Shown piece after piece: positions 36,101 through 48,300 of a stretch of DNA of 64,000 bases (positions are counted from its first letter, which is position 1; each line of letters starts with the position of its first letter). The translations under genes and the position numbers were made by a program. This DNA comes from Trichoplax sp. H2 (Eukaryota; Placozoa; Uniplacotomia; Trichoplacea). The notes beneath the pieces were generated by a model. That model was not told the DNA's origin, ran no database searches, and saw only the letters and a program-made list of their open reading frames with translations. Location: the NCBI GenBank assembly GCA_003344405.1, contig NOWV01000064.1:310001-374000 (forward strand), written 5' to 3'.

Positions 36101-38154
36101 GAAAGTTCAACTGTATTATTGACATCTAATAGCGAAAAATTTCCTTTCTTTAGCATTCAGATAATGTAAGAATTACAAAATATATTTGTATTCGTGAATG
36201 GCTAGCACTAGGCTAACACTAATACTGTAGTTCATGGCAAAACTCCAATTAACGCAATATCCAATAATAGACAGTATCGGTTAATATCAGCAACTATTGC
36301 AATCTCGAACTAAGATATGATTTGATTCAACATAACATCTGCATTTATGCCTCAGTCTACTCTTTTCCAAACAGTATTCAACTGCGCTAACTTAAATCTT
36401 GTGTGCAATCTTACGCGTATAAGATTGATAAGGACCCGGCAAGCTGTTAGTCTGTGTATGCTAAAAGGGCATCATGAAGTAGCACAAAGGATTATCGAAA
36501 TTATATCAGTATTTTCATATCTTGTTAATACACTATAATTTACTTATCCAACACTGTAAACTTATCAATCAGGTTGCCGTAAGCCATTATAGAAAATATG
36601 CCAAAAGCCTTTGTATTATTGCCACCCTATGGCTTAAAATTTTTTCAGGACAGATCAATTAAATGCTGCGTAGCAGTTTTCTACAACTTCTTTCTTATCC
36701 ACTTCGAAATTCGAAGTCGATTCAGCTCGTCTAATCCGATTCCAATCCGAAATCCAACGAATGCATCTGTTATATACGACTTCAATAATGATATTTAGAG
36801 TTAAGCTCATAATATTATATTAGTCATTTCATTAAAATGAATTTCTCTAGATACTCTAACGGTAGTTTTAACTCCTTTATTTTGTCGATCACTTTAAATA
36901 TCTTTCATTTTATGAGTATACGGGTAGTTGTATTAAGAACATGGAGAGATGTATAATTTTAATAGTTTTATTACAGAGGTCTCCCTCTTCTAGATTACCT
37001 TCATTACGTTTAGGTCTATATACTCGTTAATCTAGCTGAAGAAGGAAGAGAATTTTGAGCCATTTTTGATATGGTCACTATTACAATATCATAAGTTATC
37101 AGCGGTAATTGACCTGGGTCATAATTTTATCATCTATTTGTTAATAAGGCAAGATTCTTTTATCGTTCCAGTTTTGACTGGATTGAATAAACAAATTTGA
37201 GAAATAAATGAAATACGTGGTGGTATTATTCAATTTCATGGACTTAAGTCAGGATAATAAGGTCGAATTCTCTAGTATAGAAATAGAAACGATCTAGTTT
37301 GCATATTCAATGAATAGAGTCGTTCACCAACGGCATGATATGAAAAATAGAATAGCTAACCATTAGCGCTATCGTTGTTGTCGTATAGTTGCCTTTCAAT
37401 GATCAAGAAATTAGCTATATTGTATCAAGTCAGAAAGACAAACATGGCTTAGATACTTTTCTTATTAGTCATTAAATCATGACTAAAACTATGGTATAAA
37501 TTAAAATTGATGACGATTAGTCGTATGAATACAATTATAACAATAAGCAAGGTAACTGGCTTATTCAATAATAGCTAGCTAGCGCATCCTACTGTTCATA
37601 TTCCCAGTCAGAGTGAGGCATCGGCTAGCTAACTCATCAACAAGATAATACGCGTAACCATCTAAGAGAAAGTAATTTTCACGTAGTTTTTTGATTATAA
37701 CTGCAAAATAACATCGTAACATTGAGTCATTCGTGCTCCTATTGATTGATCTGATTATCTCAACATTAGAGGCAGCATTTAAACCGATGTAATGATAGTA
37801 TTTAAGCAAATTGGTTATGACAGGTAAATGCTACAAATATAGTATTACCCTTGTTCACTAATAATCATTCTCGACGTCATTGCCACCAAATTAATTGATG
37901 TGAAATATATCTTCATGATCAATAGTTCAGGGAATCTAGGTCAATATCATCTTTTATGGGTAACTTTTTAAATAATTTATTAGTCTTTTTACTAGCTTTC
38001 CAAAATCGATTCATGGATTGAATAATAGCGTAAATAAAAGCTATTGGCAGTAATTACAATTTACACGATTTTCCTAGTTAAAGTTATTATAATGAGTGCA
38101 TTAAATTAAAATTGTGATGTACTTGTATATTCACATATCTATAAATATCTACGC

Positions 38155-38251
38155 TATATATATATATGCGTATACTATATATATATATATATATAACGCA
38201 TAAAGCAATTTATCTTGATAGCGTTGATTGACAAATAAATAATAAATGCTG

Positions 38252-38284
<33 letters not shown>

Positions 38285-38285
38285 G
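38155..38285. repeat. (TA)n microsatellites
   Basis: Alternating TA runs at about 38155-38167, 38175-38194 and 38251-38285, separated by unique sequence. Self-complementary and likely length-variable. Confidence 0.9.
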
Positions 38286-40537
38286 TATCATCGATCGTGT
38301 AGCTGTACGATATACTGTATAAATAAGTAATGGTGTTATCGTGACTATACTGACTATACTTAGCTCTACTAGTATCGAAGTGAGAATTAAGAATATGGTA
38401 AAATCTATCGTAACATATGCTTAGACATCTACTTGATCCATGTGCTTAAAGAAATTCCTAAAACTTGGGCGTTGTTGCGATAGATAGTCTGGTAACTTCT
38501 ACTGTATGCGATCGATTTTTAATTTGCAACTAGCAGAAATGTAATTCATTGTTATTATGCCAACTTGATGAGTCTCTGGCCGGATGCTGCATAGCTAAAT
38601 TCTATGCAAGGAGAAAATTTATCTTTGCTTGTATAGACATTTGCATGACGAAGAGGCTTAAGCGAGGTCTAATAACGGCCAAAACTGATCATCACCTTTT
38701 AAGGAATAGAATAACGCATTATTTCCCATGAATAATATGTACAGTATGGGATAACATAATAAAAGCTCGATTTGATATTGATCAAGAGGCGAACAGACGA
38801 TATCATTTATTCGATCTGAATAGATTGAAATTTCTAATAGCTGAAAATGATTCTTTCCTTTAAAGGAATGAGATCACGCAATCTAGTTCATTCATGGTGT
38901 GTAAGAGCTCGATTTTATCATACTTGTCATTGAAACAATCACGCCGACAAGACTACTCAACCGATGATAATGTTGATACTATAAGGCGTAGAAAGATTGT
39001 TGCAATCATTTTTCATTTTATTTGAAAATGAGAGTAGAAAATAACACATTACACAACTAGTGAAGGAGAGAAGACTATAGTAGAACTTGAACAATGGACT
39101 ATGGATTTATTTTGTATACGGATTGCTTAGGCAAGATTTTAAATGCGATCGAGTAGCAAGGTTCGATAAGAATGAAAAATAGCACGAGTGAAAAAGGAGT
39201 AGCTTTCCAACCTTTCTACTGTCCTTTCCTAACGTATTTGTCTTAATTCATCCTATGAATAAATTGTACTATTTCTCCGACGGACTATTTTTGTTGGATG
39301 GGCCATCATCATCTCCGCCCCTCTTGACTATTTATTTAATTATTAACTATTAGCACAAAGGTGGCGCATCCATTGTCACTAACTAACGGAACAATTAACT
39401 GCAATTAAATAATAAATTTAACTGTAGCTCTAAAGCCAACCAATATCGGTGTAAAACTGTATGTAATACACAGAATTGATATGTTGCTGTCTGTCGATGT
39501 GTGACGAAGCCCACTTGACATGCAAGAAGAATAGTGGCAGGGTGTGGAAGGAGTTCCACTCAAGCAAGTCGTTTTGCAAGCTCATAAAACGCCGGTGATT
39601 TTGTCCTCCAAAATTGTAAGCAATAAACGCTAATTGTTTTAACCGTTAGAATTTATTAAATTCAACCTATCATGTTGAATTGATATTGTATCGATCGATT
39701 GCTGCTCTTCTCTCATGGCGATGATCGAATTTTGAAATTACCGACCGCCCTATCCAAGACTAGTTATTAATAAACTATTGTCGCCTTAAAGACACTAAAA
39801 TTGTCCATTGATAGTTATTGGCGTGCTACGTTGTCGAGTAGACGAAAAGTATTCATGATGTTGATTTCTCACTTTTCGCTTGACCATATTCTATTAAGGT
39901 ATAGAAAGAGTTTTAGGACTGTAAAGTGAATTCACTCCACCCTCCCCCTTCCTATAGCATGAAATATCATCATGATGTTAGCATCCATCGTTCCATTTTC
40001 AACACGTGCGTCGATGCCTTTTTCCACTTTGCAAGTAATTTACGTTATACTTACTCTCGACGACGATCGACTCTTAACCTTGCCCTTCTTTAACCTATGG
40101 AAAGAAGCTGAATAAATAAACTGATGTGGTAGTACAATAAATAGTATTAGCCGTTTATGATAGTATAATGGATGTTGATAAAGTAAGCTGAGTGGAGGCA
40201 AGGGAAGTGTCTATCAGCGAGTAGAGAGTCTGTAAATTAGTCAAGGCGATAGGAAAGGCATAACCGTTCCATGAGCCATGACAAGATTCTAGTTATCAAA
40301 TTAAAAAAGAGCAAAAGTTGTAATGAAAGTTCCACTCATCGATATAGAATACTATAGGAGAATAAAGTACCAATTAATACAACATTGATCTAGGCCATTA
40401 GAACACACTTTGTATGCTATTAATCTTGAGCTATTTCAATATACCTCCTGCGGACTGCAGACTATTTGATTGAAAGACCTCATGTTGTTTCGGTTGATGT
40501 TGATTGCTCACTCCTTTTGACGCAATTTAATTATCGT

Positions 40538-40975
40538 ACTATGTAAAGCAATTTCATGATCTATTTATTGAAGCGAGTAGCAATGATGGATGGTGTTATA
40601 GGCGTGGAATGCACAGCTTGTTTCTTGGTGTGAAGGATTGAAAGAGTTGTTTAGCCTTGTCTACTAATTACCGCTAACCATACTATGTAAAGCAATTTAA
40701 TGACACATTTAATTGAAGTGCGTGGCGAAGATTAACGATGTTGTAGCCGTGGATTGCATAACCTGTTTCATGGTACACGTACATATTATTGAAAAAGTTG
40801 TTTAGCCTTGTCTACTAGTTCTCGCTAATCATTTCATGCGAAGCAACTTAATGATAGATTTTATTGAAACGAGTGATAATGATGGATGAGGTTATAGCCG
40901 TAGATTGCACAGCTTGTTTCATGGTATTCGTATGTAGGGTAGGAAGAGTTGTATGTAGTCTTGTCTACTTGTCTT
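40538..40975. repeat. Three-copy tandem array, unit about 146 bp
   Basis: Units start at 40538 (ACTATGTAAAGCAATTT), 40682 (same) and 40831 (ATTTCATGCGAAGCAACTT). Each continues with ATTGAARYGNGT, then GATG..GTTATAGCCGTGGATTGCA, CTTGTTTCWTGGT and GTTGTTTAGCCTTGTCTACT. Non-coding, 4.5 kb upstream of TIA1. Confidence 0.85.
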
Positions 40976-42122
40976 TGGAAAGGGGTAACTATCATGCTGT
41001 TTTATCGAAATCGTTTACCGTCTCGTTGATTAAAAGTTAGATCGTGGCTAAAATTTAGATAGAATGATGCCATTGGCTAAGCTATCATCCATCTTGCCAA
41101 TCAATGATCTCATATTTTTCTAATTAAACTCTACATGATAAGATAGGAAAAGAGAAAGTATTGACCGCTTCCGCTTAGAAGACGGTGTTTAACGAATTGA
41201 ATATAGCGATGCTACGAATCTATTCTATATAGAACTTGTCGCTATTTCCGTGGCATCTCCTGCATGCTAGAGTAATACTATTCATGGCAATTGCATTATT
41301 CAATTGATTTAGCTACGCGTAAAATAGGATTATTTGCATGATTGCAATATGATGCTGTGCATTATCTACTACTTTTTTTTAATTTGCTGATGACGAAAGA
41401 AGAGCATCCATCGAATGGTGTAGCCCAATCGCCTTCCTTTAATGATTAATTTTTCTCCTCGTAAGTGATGAATAACAATCATGATGATGACGGACTGCCA
41501 TCATCATGACAATAGTAAACGTTGTTGTATTGAATTGTTTGGAGATCACCTTAGTCATGGATAGGGGGATAGAGCTAATTTATACAAGGAGGCGAAATGA
41601 ACGTTGTCGCCCGACTGGATCCTCTCCATTTAGGGCTAATATTCCTTTTTGCCTTTGTCATGCATGCCACTGCTCGATGTTGATTTCAATTGAATTGGAC
41701 TCGTTCCTTTACTACGTTTTGGTATGTTTTGTTGAGTAATCAACATGGTTGGCTGTAGATTATTTTTCTCTCTATTATCTCTCATCAATAATGAACAAAT
41801 AAACTAAGTTGACAAAATGGCGTCCACCCGCCATTTATGTAAATACAGCTTGTATTGGAGCATGCCTAGATTTTTCTCCTTTCTCCATACAATAACGGAC
41901 AATAACCATTAGACAACAACACAACAACATACACAGTTAATTGTAATTATTTGATTGAGTTGAATACGAAATTGTCTGCCAAGTTAATCAATAATAACCT
42001 GACAAGGTGGGCCCTAACTCGTCTACATTACACATCAGATAATATAGCTCATAGCCTAGTTGGAATCGATCACCACCACAGTCATCATTGATAGTGTAAG
42101 TGGGCTGGTGGTTACCATCGAG

Positions 42123-42141
42123 GAGAGAGAGAGAGAGAGAA
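42123..42141. repeat. (GA)n microsatellite
   Basis: Uninterrupted GA dinucleotide run of about nine units in the TIA1 upstream desert. Confidence 0.85.
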
Positions 42142-42800
42142 AGAATGTGTCGTATTCGCTCATGAGAGATAGAGAGAGCAATAGCGTAAGTTATTCAAGG
42201 CCAATGACTTTGAACAGTTTAACGAGTACTTGGATGTCATCAGCGATCGTTCGATACGAGTCGCTTCCTTCCATCTTCTTCAATTCGATCATTATTTGAG
42301 AGGAAAACCTCTTCATCAATAACCTTGTATTGCCGTTGAAAATGATATTATCATCATTATTGTTATTACTTCAATAGATTCAGTGGTTGTTGTTTGGTCC
42401 TATTTTTACAACTCCAACGTATCGATTTGCCACAAATCCATTCTACAATCTTGCTGGTGCAAGTGATTAAACATCAGTCTTGAAAGCTTATTTTCTATCC
42501 CCAAATTACAACTGTATTATTACCAACAACGAGTAACATCAACATCAAATCCAACTTGGCTTGTTCATTCTACCAGCAATTAGCCTTCGACTATTCTTTC
42601 ATTCCTTATTCAATTAATATACAGAGAAGAAAAAATTTTTTAATAGGTAAGGAGATCGATGACGCTTGGTATCCGATTGATATTTAGAGATTGTAGGGAG
42701 AAGTGAATGCATGAGGAAAAAAAATGACCGAAATGATCATCCAAAAGTCGTTAGCGTCCATTGCCCATAGTCAGTTAGCATTAAAAATAACTTTCTACAC

Positions 42801-43345
42801 GAGATGATAGGAGTAATTTGTTCCAACTGGTAGATAAACATCGTTATCTAGCATGTGATTGATTACAAAAATTTCATTTTCTGCATGATAACATGATCGT
42901 TCAGGCCATCTTATTATTATTGTTTTTTCTATATTACTGTAAACAACCATGATGCTTGTATTCGGTAAAGCCATTGAGTCTAGTTGGAGCCGAAATGATA
43001 GGAGTGATTTGTCCTAACTAGTAGATAAACATCATTATCTAGCATGCGATAAATTAGCAAATCCCATTTTCTGCATGATAACATGGTCGTTCAGGCCCTA
43101 TTACTATTATATTAATTTTGAGTAGTAAGTAATCAAGATCTGGTTTTTGGCAAAGCCGTTGAATCTACTGGATCAGCTTCATCTAGATTCACTATCCATT
43201 ACGACAGGAGTAGTTTGTTCTAACTAATAGATAAACATTGTTATCTAGTATGCGATAGATTAGAAAATTTTATTTTCTGCATGATAACATGATCGCTCAA
43301 ATTATATTTTTTATTTTCTCTTGGCCATGATGCTTCTATCAGCAA
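42801..43345. repeat. Three-copy array with conserved stem-loop
   Basis: Units start near 42801, 42991 and 43199 (spacing about 190 and 208 bp). Each contains the 20 nt element TAGATAA-N6-TTATCTA at 42831-42850, 43022-43041 and 43228-43247. The 7 bp arms are invariant, while the loops are ACATCG, ACATCA and ACATTG. Also shared are TTTTCTGCATGATAACATG and GATCGYTCA. The region between cores is more diverged. Confidence 0.88.
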
Positions 43346-43524
43346 GTCATTTAATAATCTAGTTCATCATCCTAGTCAAGGCCTATCGAATTCACTAATG
43401 TTGGTGATACTATGCTGTTCATCTTCTTCTAATACTATTTCTTGTATGATGATAATATTTTTGATGAAAAGTAATTCTTAACATAATTACAAATCTTCAT
43501 TTTTTACAAACCCTCTTCCTCTAA

Positions 43525-43544
43525 TTTTTTTTTTTTGGGGGGGG
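43525..43544. repeat. Homopolymer junction T12G8
   Basis: Twelve T (43525-43536) run directly into eight G (43537-43544). It resembles the T8G11 junction at 45787-45805. Confidence 0.9.
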
Positions 43545-45303
43545 CTTCATAAAACAAGTAGTCCATGCGTCATGTGGATATGATGAGCGTGATGATACTT
43601 TCTCAAAACGAAAGGGAATCCCTACGCTATCGTTGTTGTCATGTATAATAATAATAATCTACCATTTTCATCATTACCATCTTTAGATTATCATGTAAGC
43701 TTCTTGTTTTGGTGATTGTTGTTTGCTTTAGTACAGCTTACTTGCATGTTGTTAACGAACTATGATTGCTTACTCTTGATAATGTCGTTTATGATCGCTT
43801 AATAGGTTTGCAAGATTGAGATAGTAGGAAACGATCCATTTTCTGTAAACAATGATCAATTCCAATCGTGAAAACGACAATGGACCCTATGTGTTGTAAG
43901 TTGTTTTTTTTCCATAGTACAAATTGTAAACGATTAATAGCCTCTTCACCGTTTAATTGGCCATCATCATAGAATTGACGGTTTGATTTCCATCGTCATA
44001 GCTTTATTATTAGCGATACTATTTTTGGTTGTTCACGTAAAGGTAGTCCTAGAAGAAGAACGTAATGCTCCAAAATGCAGACTACCCTAGATGAGTTAGA
44101 GGGTAGTTATTGCTTTCATCGATCATCTTTCTATACTATTATCATTTATTATATCCGTCTCTCTTCATTTTTTCTCCCATACTCTCAAGTAGAACAGTAT
44201 TACTCTATTTGTTCAAGCTAGAAAGATATCGTAAAAGCCATTCAACGATCCTACACGGGTCATTGGATAGCTAACTTTTAATCTACTTTGATGGTATTTC
44301 TAATTTAATATCCAAGACTGAATTTTATTTTTACCCTAGAATGATGACTATCAGTGTACCGTTAAGACCTTCTTATGATAATAGTCATTCTTATTTCAGT
44401 TCTCATTTCATGTAGCTTTTACATTAAAATAGAGGTGAAATAGTATAGGATAAGATGAAGAAAATTGCTAAGATGTAAATAGCAAACTCGTTTTTCTATT
44501 CATATTGCATTCATAATTCAATAACGACATTATCGTTGCGTTTACTTTTAAGAATAATGCCAATTTTTATACCCTTGATGGCTCTATCATCATTGATGGA
44601 GTGGAGTAGCAGTACTGTAGGGAATTGAAATTCAAGAAATTAAATGATTCTACCGTTGATTTGTGCAATCGAGTGATTAGTTTGATTTTACCCCCATCAT
44701 GGCGAAAACTAGAATTGAAATCGCTCCACGAGCCCGTGAAGATAGTCAACAGATATGATCAACAGCAGTTTAGCCGGTATCCTGTCATCTAATTACTGTG
44801 CATTTTCCTACGAAAATAACTGTATATATGGCGGTATTCTTTGTTGCTCACCATTTTGATTCTATAATTGTTTTGGATTGCCCATTTGACTATATTAATC
44901 ATTAATCTACATGGAGATTTGGTAACGGGAAACCAATGAGTGCTGATATTGGAAATTGATACTAAATTAGTCATCCAATGGACATCAATTCGATGTCTTT
45001 TCAGATAGTTCCCAATTTTGTTGTCTTTCTATATGTGGTCTAACTCATCTGGCAACGATTAATCATCGATTGATGGTTCAAACCGATCGTACTTTGTACA
45101 CCTTTTTTCTTTACCTTCTTTATATCATAACTGGAGTAAAATCGCATGTTAAAAGTGTTGATTACAACAAAATACGCGTTTGTGGAAGGGGGGAAGGAAG
45201 GAAAAATAAAATAAAAAATCTTCTCGAGCGTTGATTATAATTATTAAATAGCATAGTTGATAATCCTATCTATTACTTATTGGTGGACTAATCTATTTTC
45301 AAT

Positions 45304-48300
45304 ATGGATCTATTCTATTATAGATATATCGGTAATTTAGATCGTCAAACTACAGAACAATCTATTGGCGAACTATTTGCAAAATTTGGTGCAATTAAAC
45401 GTTGCAAATTGATCACTGAGGTAAGTAAAACAAAATGGAATTTTTTCAAGACATTAGAATACGTGGTGGGACAAGAATGATCCAATCAGGCTTTAGTCAA
45501 CTTTTTTCATTTTCTACATATTCTATTCTATCAATCTATTTTTAATAGATTGCGTTTTGTTTTTATTCATGTTTTTGTTAACTCTTTTTATTTAACTCAT
45601 CGTGTCATTTTCTTGTGCTTTGACAAGATTGAATACACATTTTGCAATTTATTTTTGATCGACGACAATTGCTACAACGGCTACTACTCGTTGTACATGT
45701 ATTTATGATCATTTATCCAATGTAGTAGATCATTTTATTCGAGCTGAATAGCGTAAGTGGTACATTGTTTAGACTGGATAGTTGTATTTTTTTTGGGGGG
45801 GGGGGATCTATCGCCTACAAATTTAAATCTGCAAATGGATCCAATAAGGGCAATATTGAGTACTTGTAGACTCTGGTTGAAAAAGAAGCTTTGATCTATG
45901 GTATTCACGCATACCTGATGATTTTTAAGAGAATAATCGTAGTATGAAATAGATTTGATCATCATTGGACAGTCAAGATAGTTTAAGCTCTTATTTTCAT
46001 TTTTGATTCCCTTGATTGGAAATTGGAATTTTCTTCATTACCAGGTATTGTTAAAGAAATGGATAAATTTCTATCGGCATCATGACGCGATTGGCGGCGT
46101 AATAGAGAACTTGATTTTGAAGGAGTAAATTAAGCAACGAGATGAAATTCTATCCATTTCATTTTTTTTGTTGTTGTTTAACCTTTAGATAATGATCAAC
46201 ATTGGATGTTCAACGATCATGTTGATATTGCTTTGTTCATCATTCAACTGGATAGGCCGGATAATAGAAACATATTACCGTATCTTGACAAGATTATTCA
46301 AGTAGTTTGTTTAACTTTGGCTAATCATCTTCATTTCACTACAACAAGATTGTAATACATTATTCTTCATGCATTCACGATTACTATTGACTTTAAGCTT
46401 GTTACCGACCGCTATGCTTTAGACTGCTTGATAGAACCTGATGATCATTTATTTAATTTCAATCCGATTGAACAATGAGTTGACTAAAAAAATAAGCAAA
46501 ACTCTCAATATTAGAGTTGATCATTTCTATAGTATGGTCCAAATTACTCCAATTTTTATTTTTATTTGAATTAGTAATGATTGAATATGGGTCGAAACTC
46601 TGTACAACATGATGATCATCTCTATGGACTATTGGATTAAACTTGAGTCAAGATGGACTCAACAAATTAGAAAAGTTCTTATTACTCATCACGTACAGAA
46701 TGTGCGAATTACTCTCCCTCTCTATCATTTGAATCCTATAATTTGATTAATCAGCATTTATTCCTCTCGAATATTGATTATAATATAATCGTTGATTTAA
46801 CTTGAATCAAAGTGGGCATTATTCGCTAAACAAATTAGAAGAGTTTTTAGTATTACCGTAGCGTTTATCGTATGCAAAATGATTAATTTACTCTCCTTTT
46901 CTCTATCGTTTGAATGCTATAATTGGATTAATTAGTATTTATTCCTCTTGAACATTTGATAACATAATCAATGATTTAACTTAAGTCATATTATTAGACA
47001 ATCATTTCACTAAACAAATTAGAAAAAAATTGCTAGTTATAGCATTTATCATGCGTAGAATGATCGAATTACTCTTCTCTTGATTATTTTAATCAGTAAG
47101 ACAGAATTTGATTAATCCGTATTTATTCCTTCTGAATATTGGTACTACATGATGGCTTTTAATTAAACTGGACTATTGATTGAGCTTAAATCAAGTTAGA
47201 CAATTATTTCACTAAACGTATTAGAAAATGGCTGCTATTAGCATTTATCGCGCGTAGAATGGTTAAGTTACTCTTCTCTCGTCATTTTAATCAGTAAGAT
47301 ATAACTTGATTAATCAACATTTATTCTTCCTCAACATTGGCTACAAAATAGTTGATTTAACTTGCGGATAATCAGTTCACTAAAGAAATTAGAAAATTTT
47401 CCAATAATGTACTAGCATTTATCGTGCGTAGAATTATCAAATTACTCTTATCCTTATCATTTTAATCAGATAGAATCTGATTAATCAGTATTTATTCCTC
47501 TTTAACATGGTTACAACATAATCATTAATTGAATGTGAGTTATATCGGAAAATCAATTCGATAAACAAATTATAAAAATGGCTAATATTAGCATTTATCA
47601 TGCGTAGACTGATCAAGTTACTCCTCTCTCTCAGTTACTTAATCTATAAAATAGAATTTGATTAATCAGTATTTATTCCTCCTCAATATGGATTACAACA
47701 CGATCAATAATTGAGTTTGAGACAGATTGGACAATTATTTCCATAAACAAATTATGTACGCTCGTAGAATCAGAAAAGTTGCCAATACTATGTTTATCGT
47801 GCGTCGAATGATCAAGTAACTCCTCTCGCTGTTATTTTAATTAGCAAAATAGAAATTTGATCAATCAGTATTTATTCCTCAATATGGATTACAACGTGAT
47901 CATAGAGCTCGAGTCTTGTCGAGTTATCATTTTCGCTAATAAATTCTCCCAAATAAGTCTCCAATCGTAGGATTTATCGTATATGCAATAGCCAAGCAAC
48001 TGCCTTTTCCATTTGAATTCGCATTAATTCATCATAAGCATCGATAGAACATGAATAACATTAGCTTAACTAGACAATAAATTGAACCTGAGCCTCATTC
48101 GATAATCCTTTCTCTTAAAAATGAGCAAAAGCTCCCGAATGAGAAGATTGATCATTCATAGAGTAACCAAGTTACTCCTCTTCTCTCATTTTAATCGGTA
48201 AGATGGAATTTGATTCGTCAGTACGGTATTGATTCATGGAGAACAGAGGTAGTACTAGAGGATTATTTGTTTAGATGGACTACTGATTGAATCTGAATCC

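Larger units (their letters stand above)
32555..45303. other. 12.7 kb gene desert before TIA1
   Basis: I find no convincing exon on either strand. 32555 to about 33300 is the CLINT1 3' UTR side. 33.3-38 kb is AT-rich unique sequence. From 38.1 kb there are TA microsatellites, then sequence with many GATGAT/ATCATC trinucleotides and two three-copy arrays (40538-40975, 42801-43345). The size is out of proportion to the other spacers (1-2.4 kb). It may hold TIA1 regulatory DNA or untranslated 5' exons. Confidence 0.5.

Noticed and set aside
36347-36538. Short frame with an ankyrin-like phrase (LKGHHEVAQRIIE)
   Set aside because: A single weak motif with no neighbouring ankyrin exon, no clear splice sites and no context; probably chance.
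37579-38731. Frames of 60-76 codons in the desert
   Set aside because: Isolated, without similarity or splice context; expected by chance in 12 kb.
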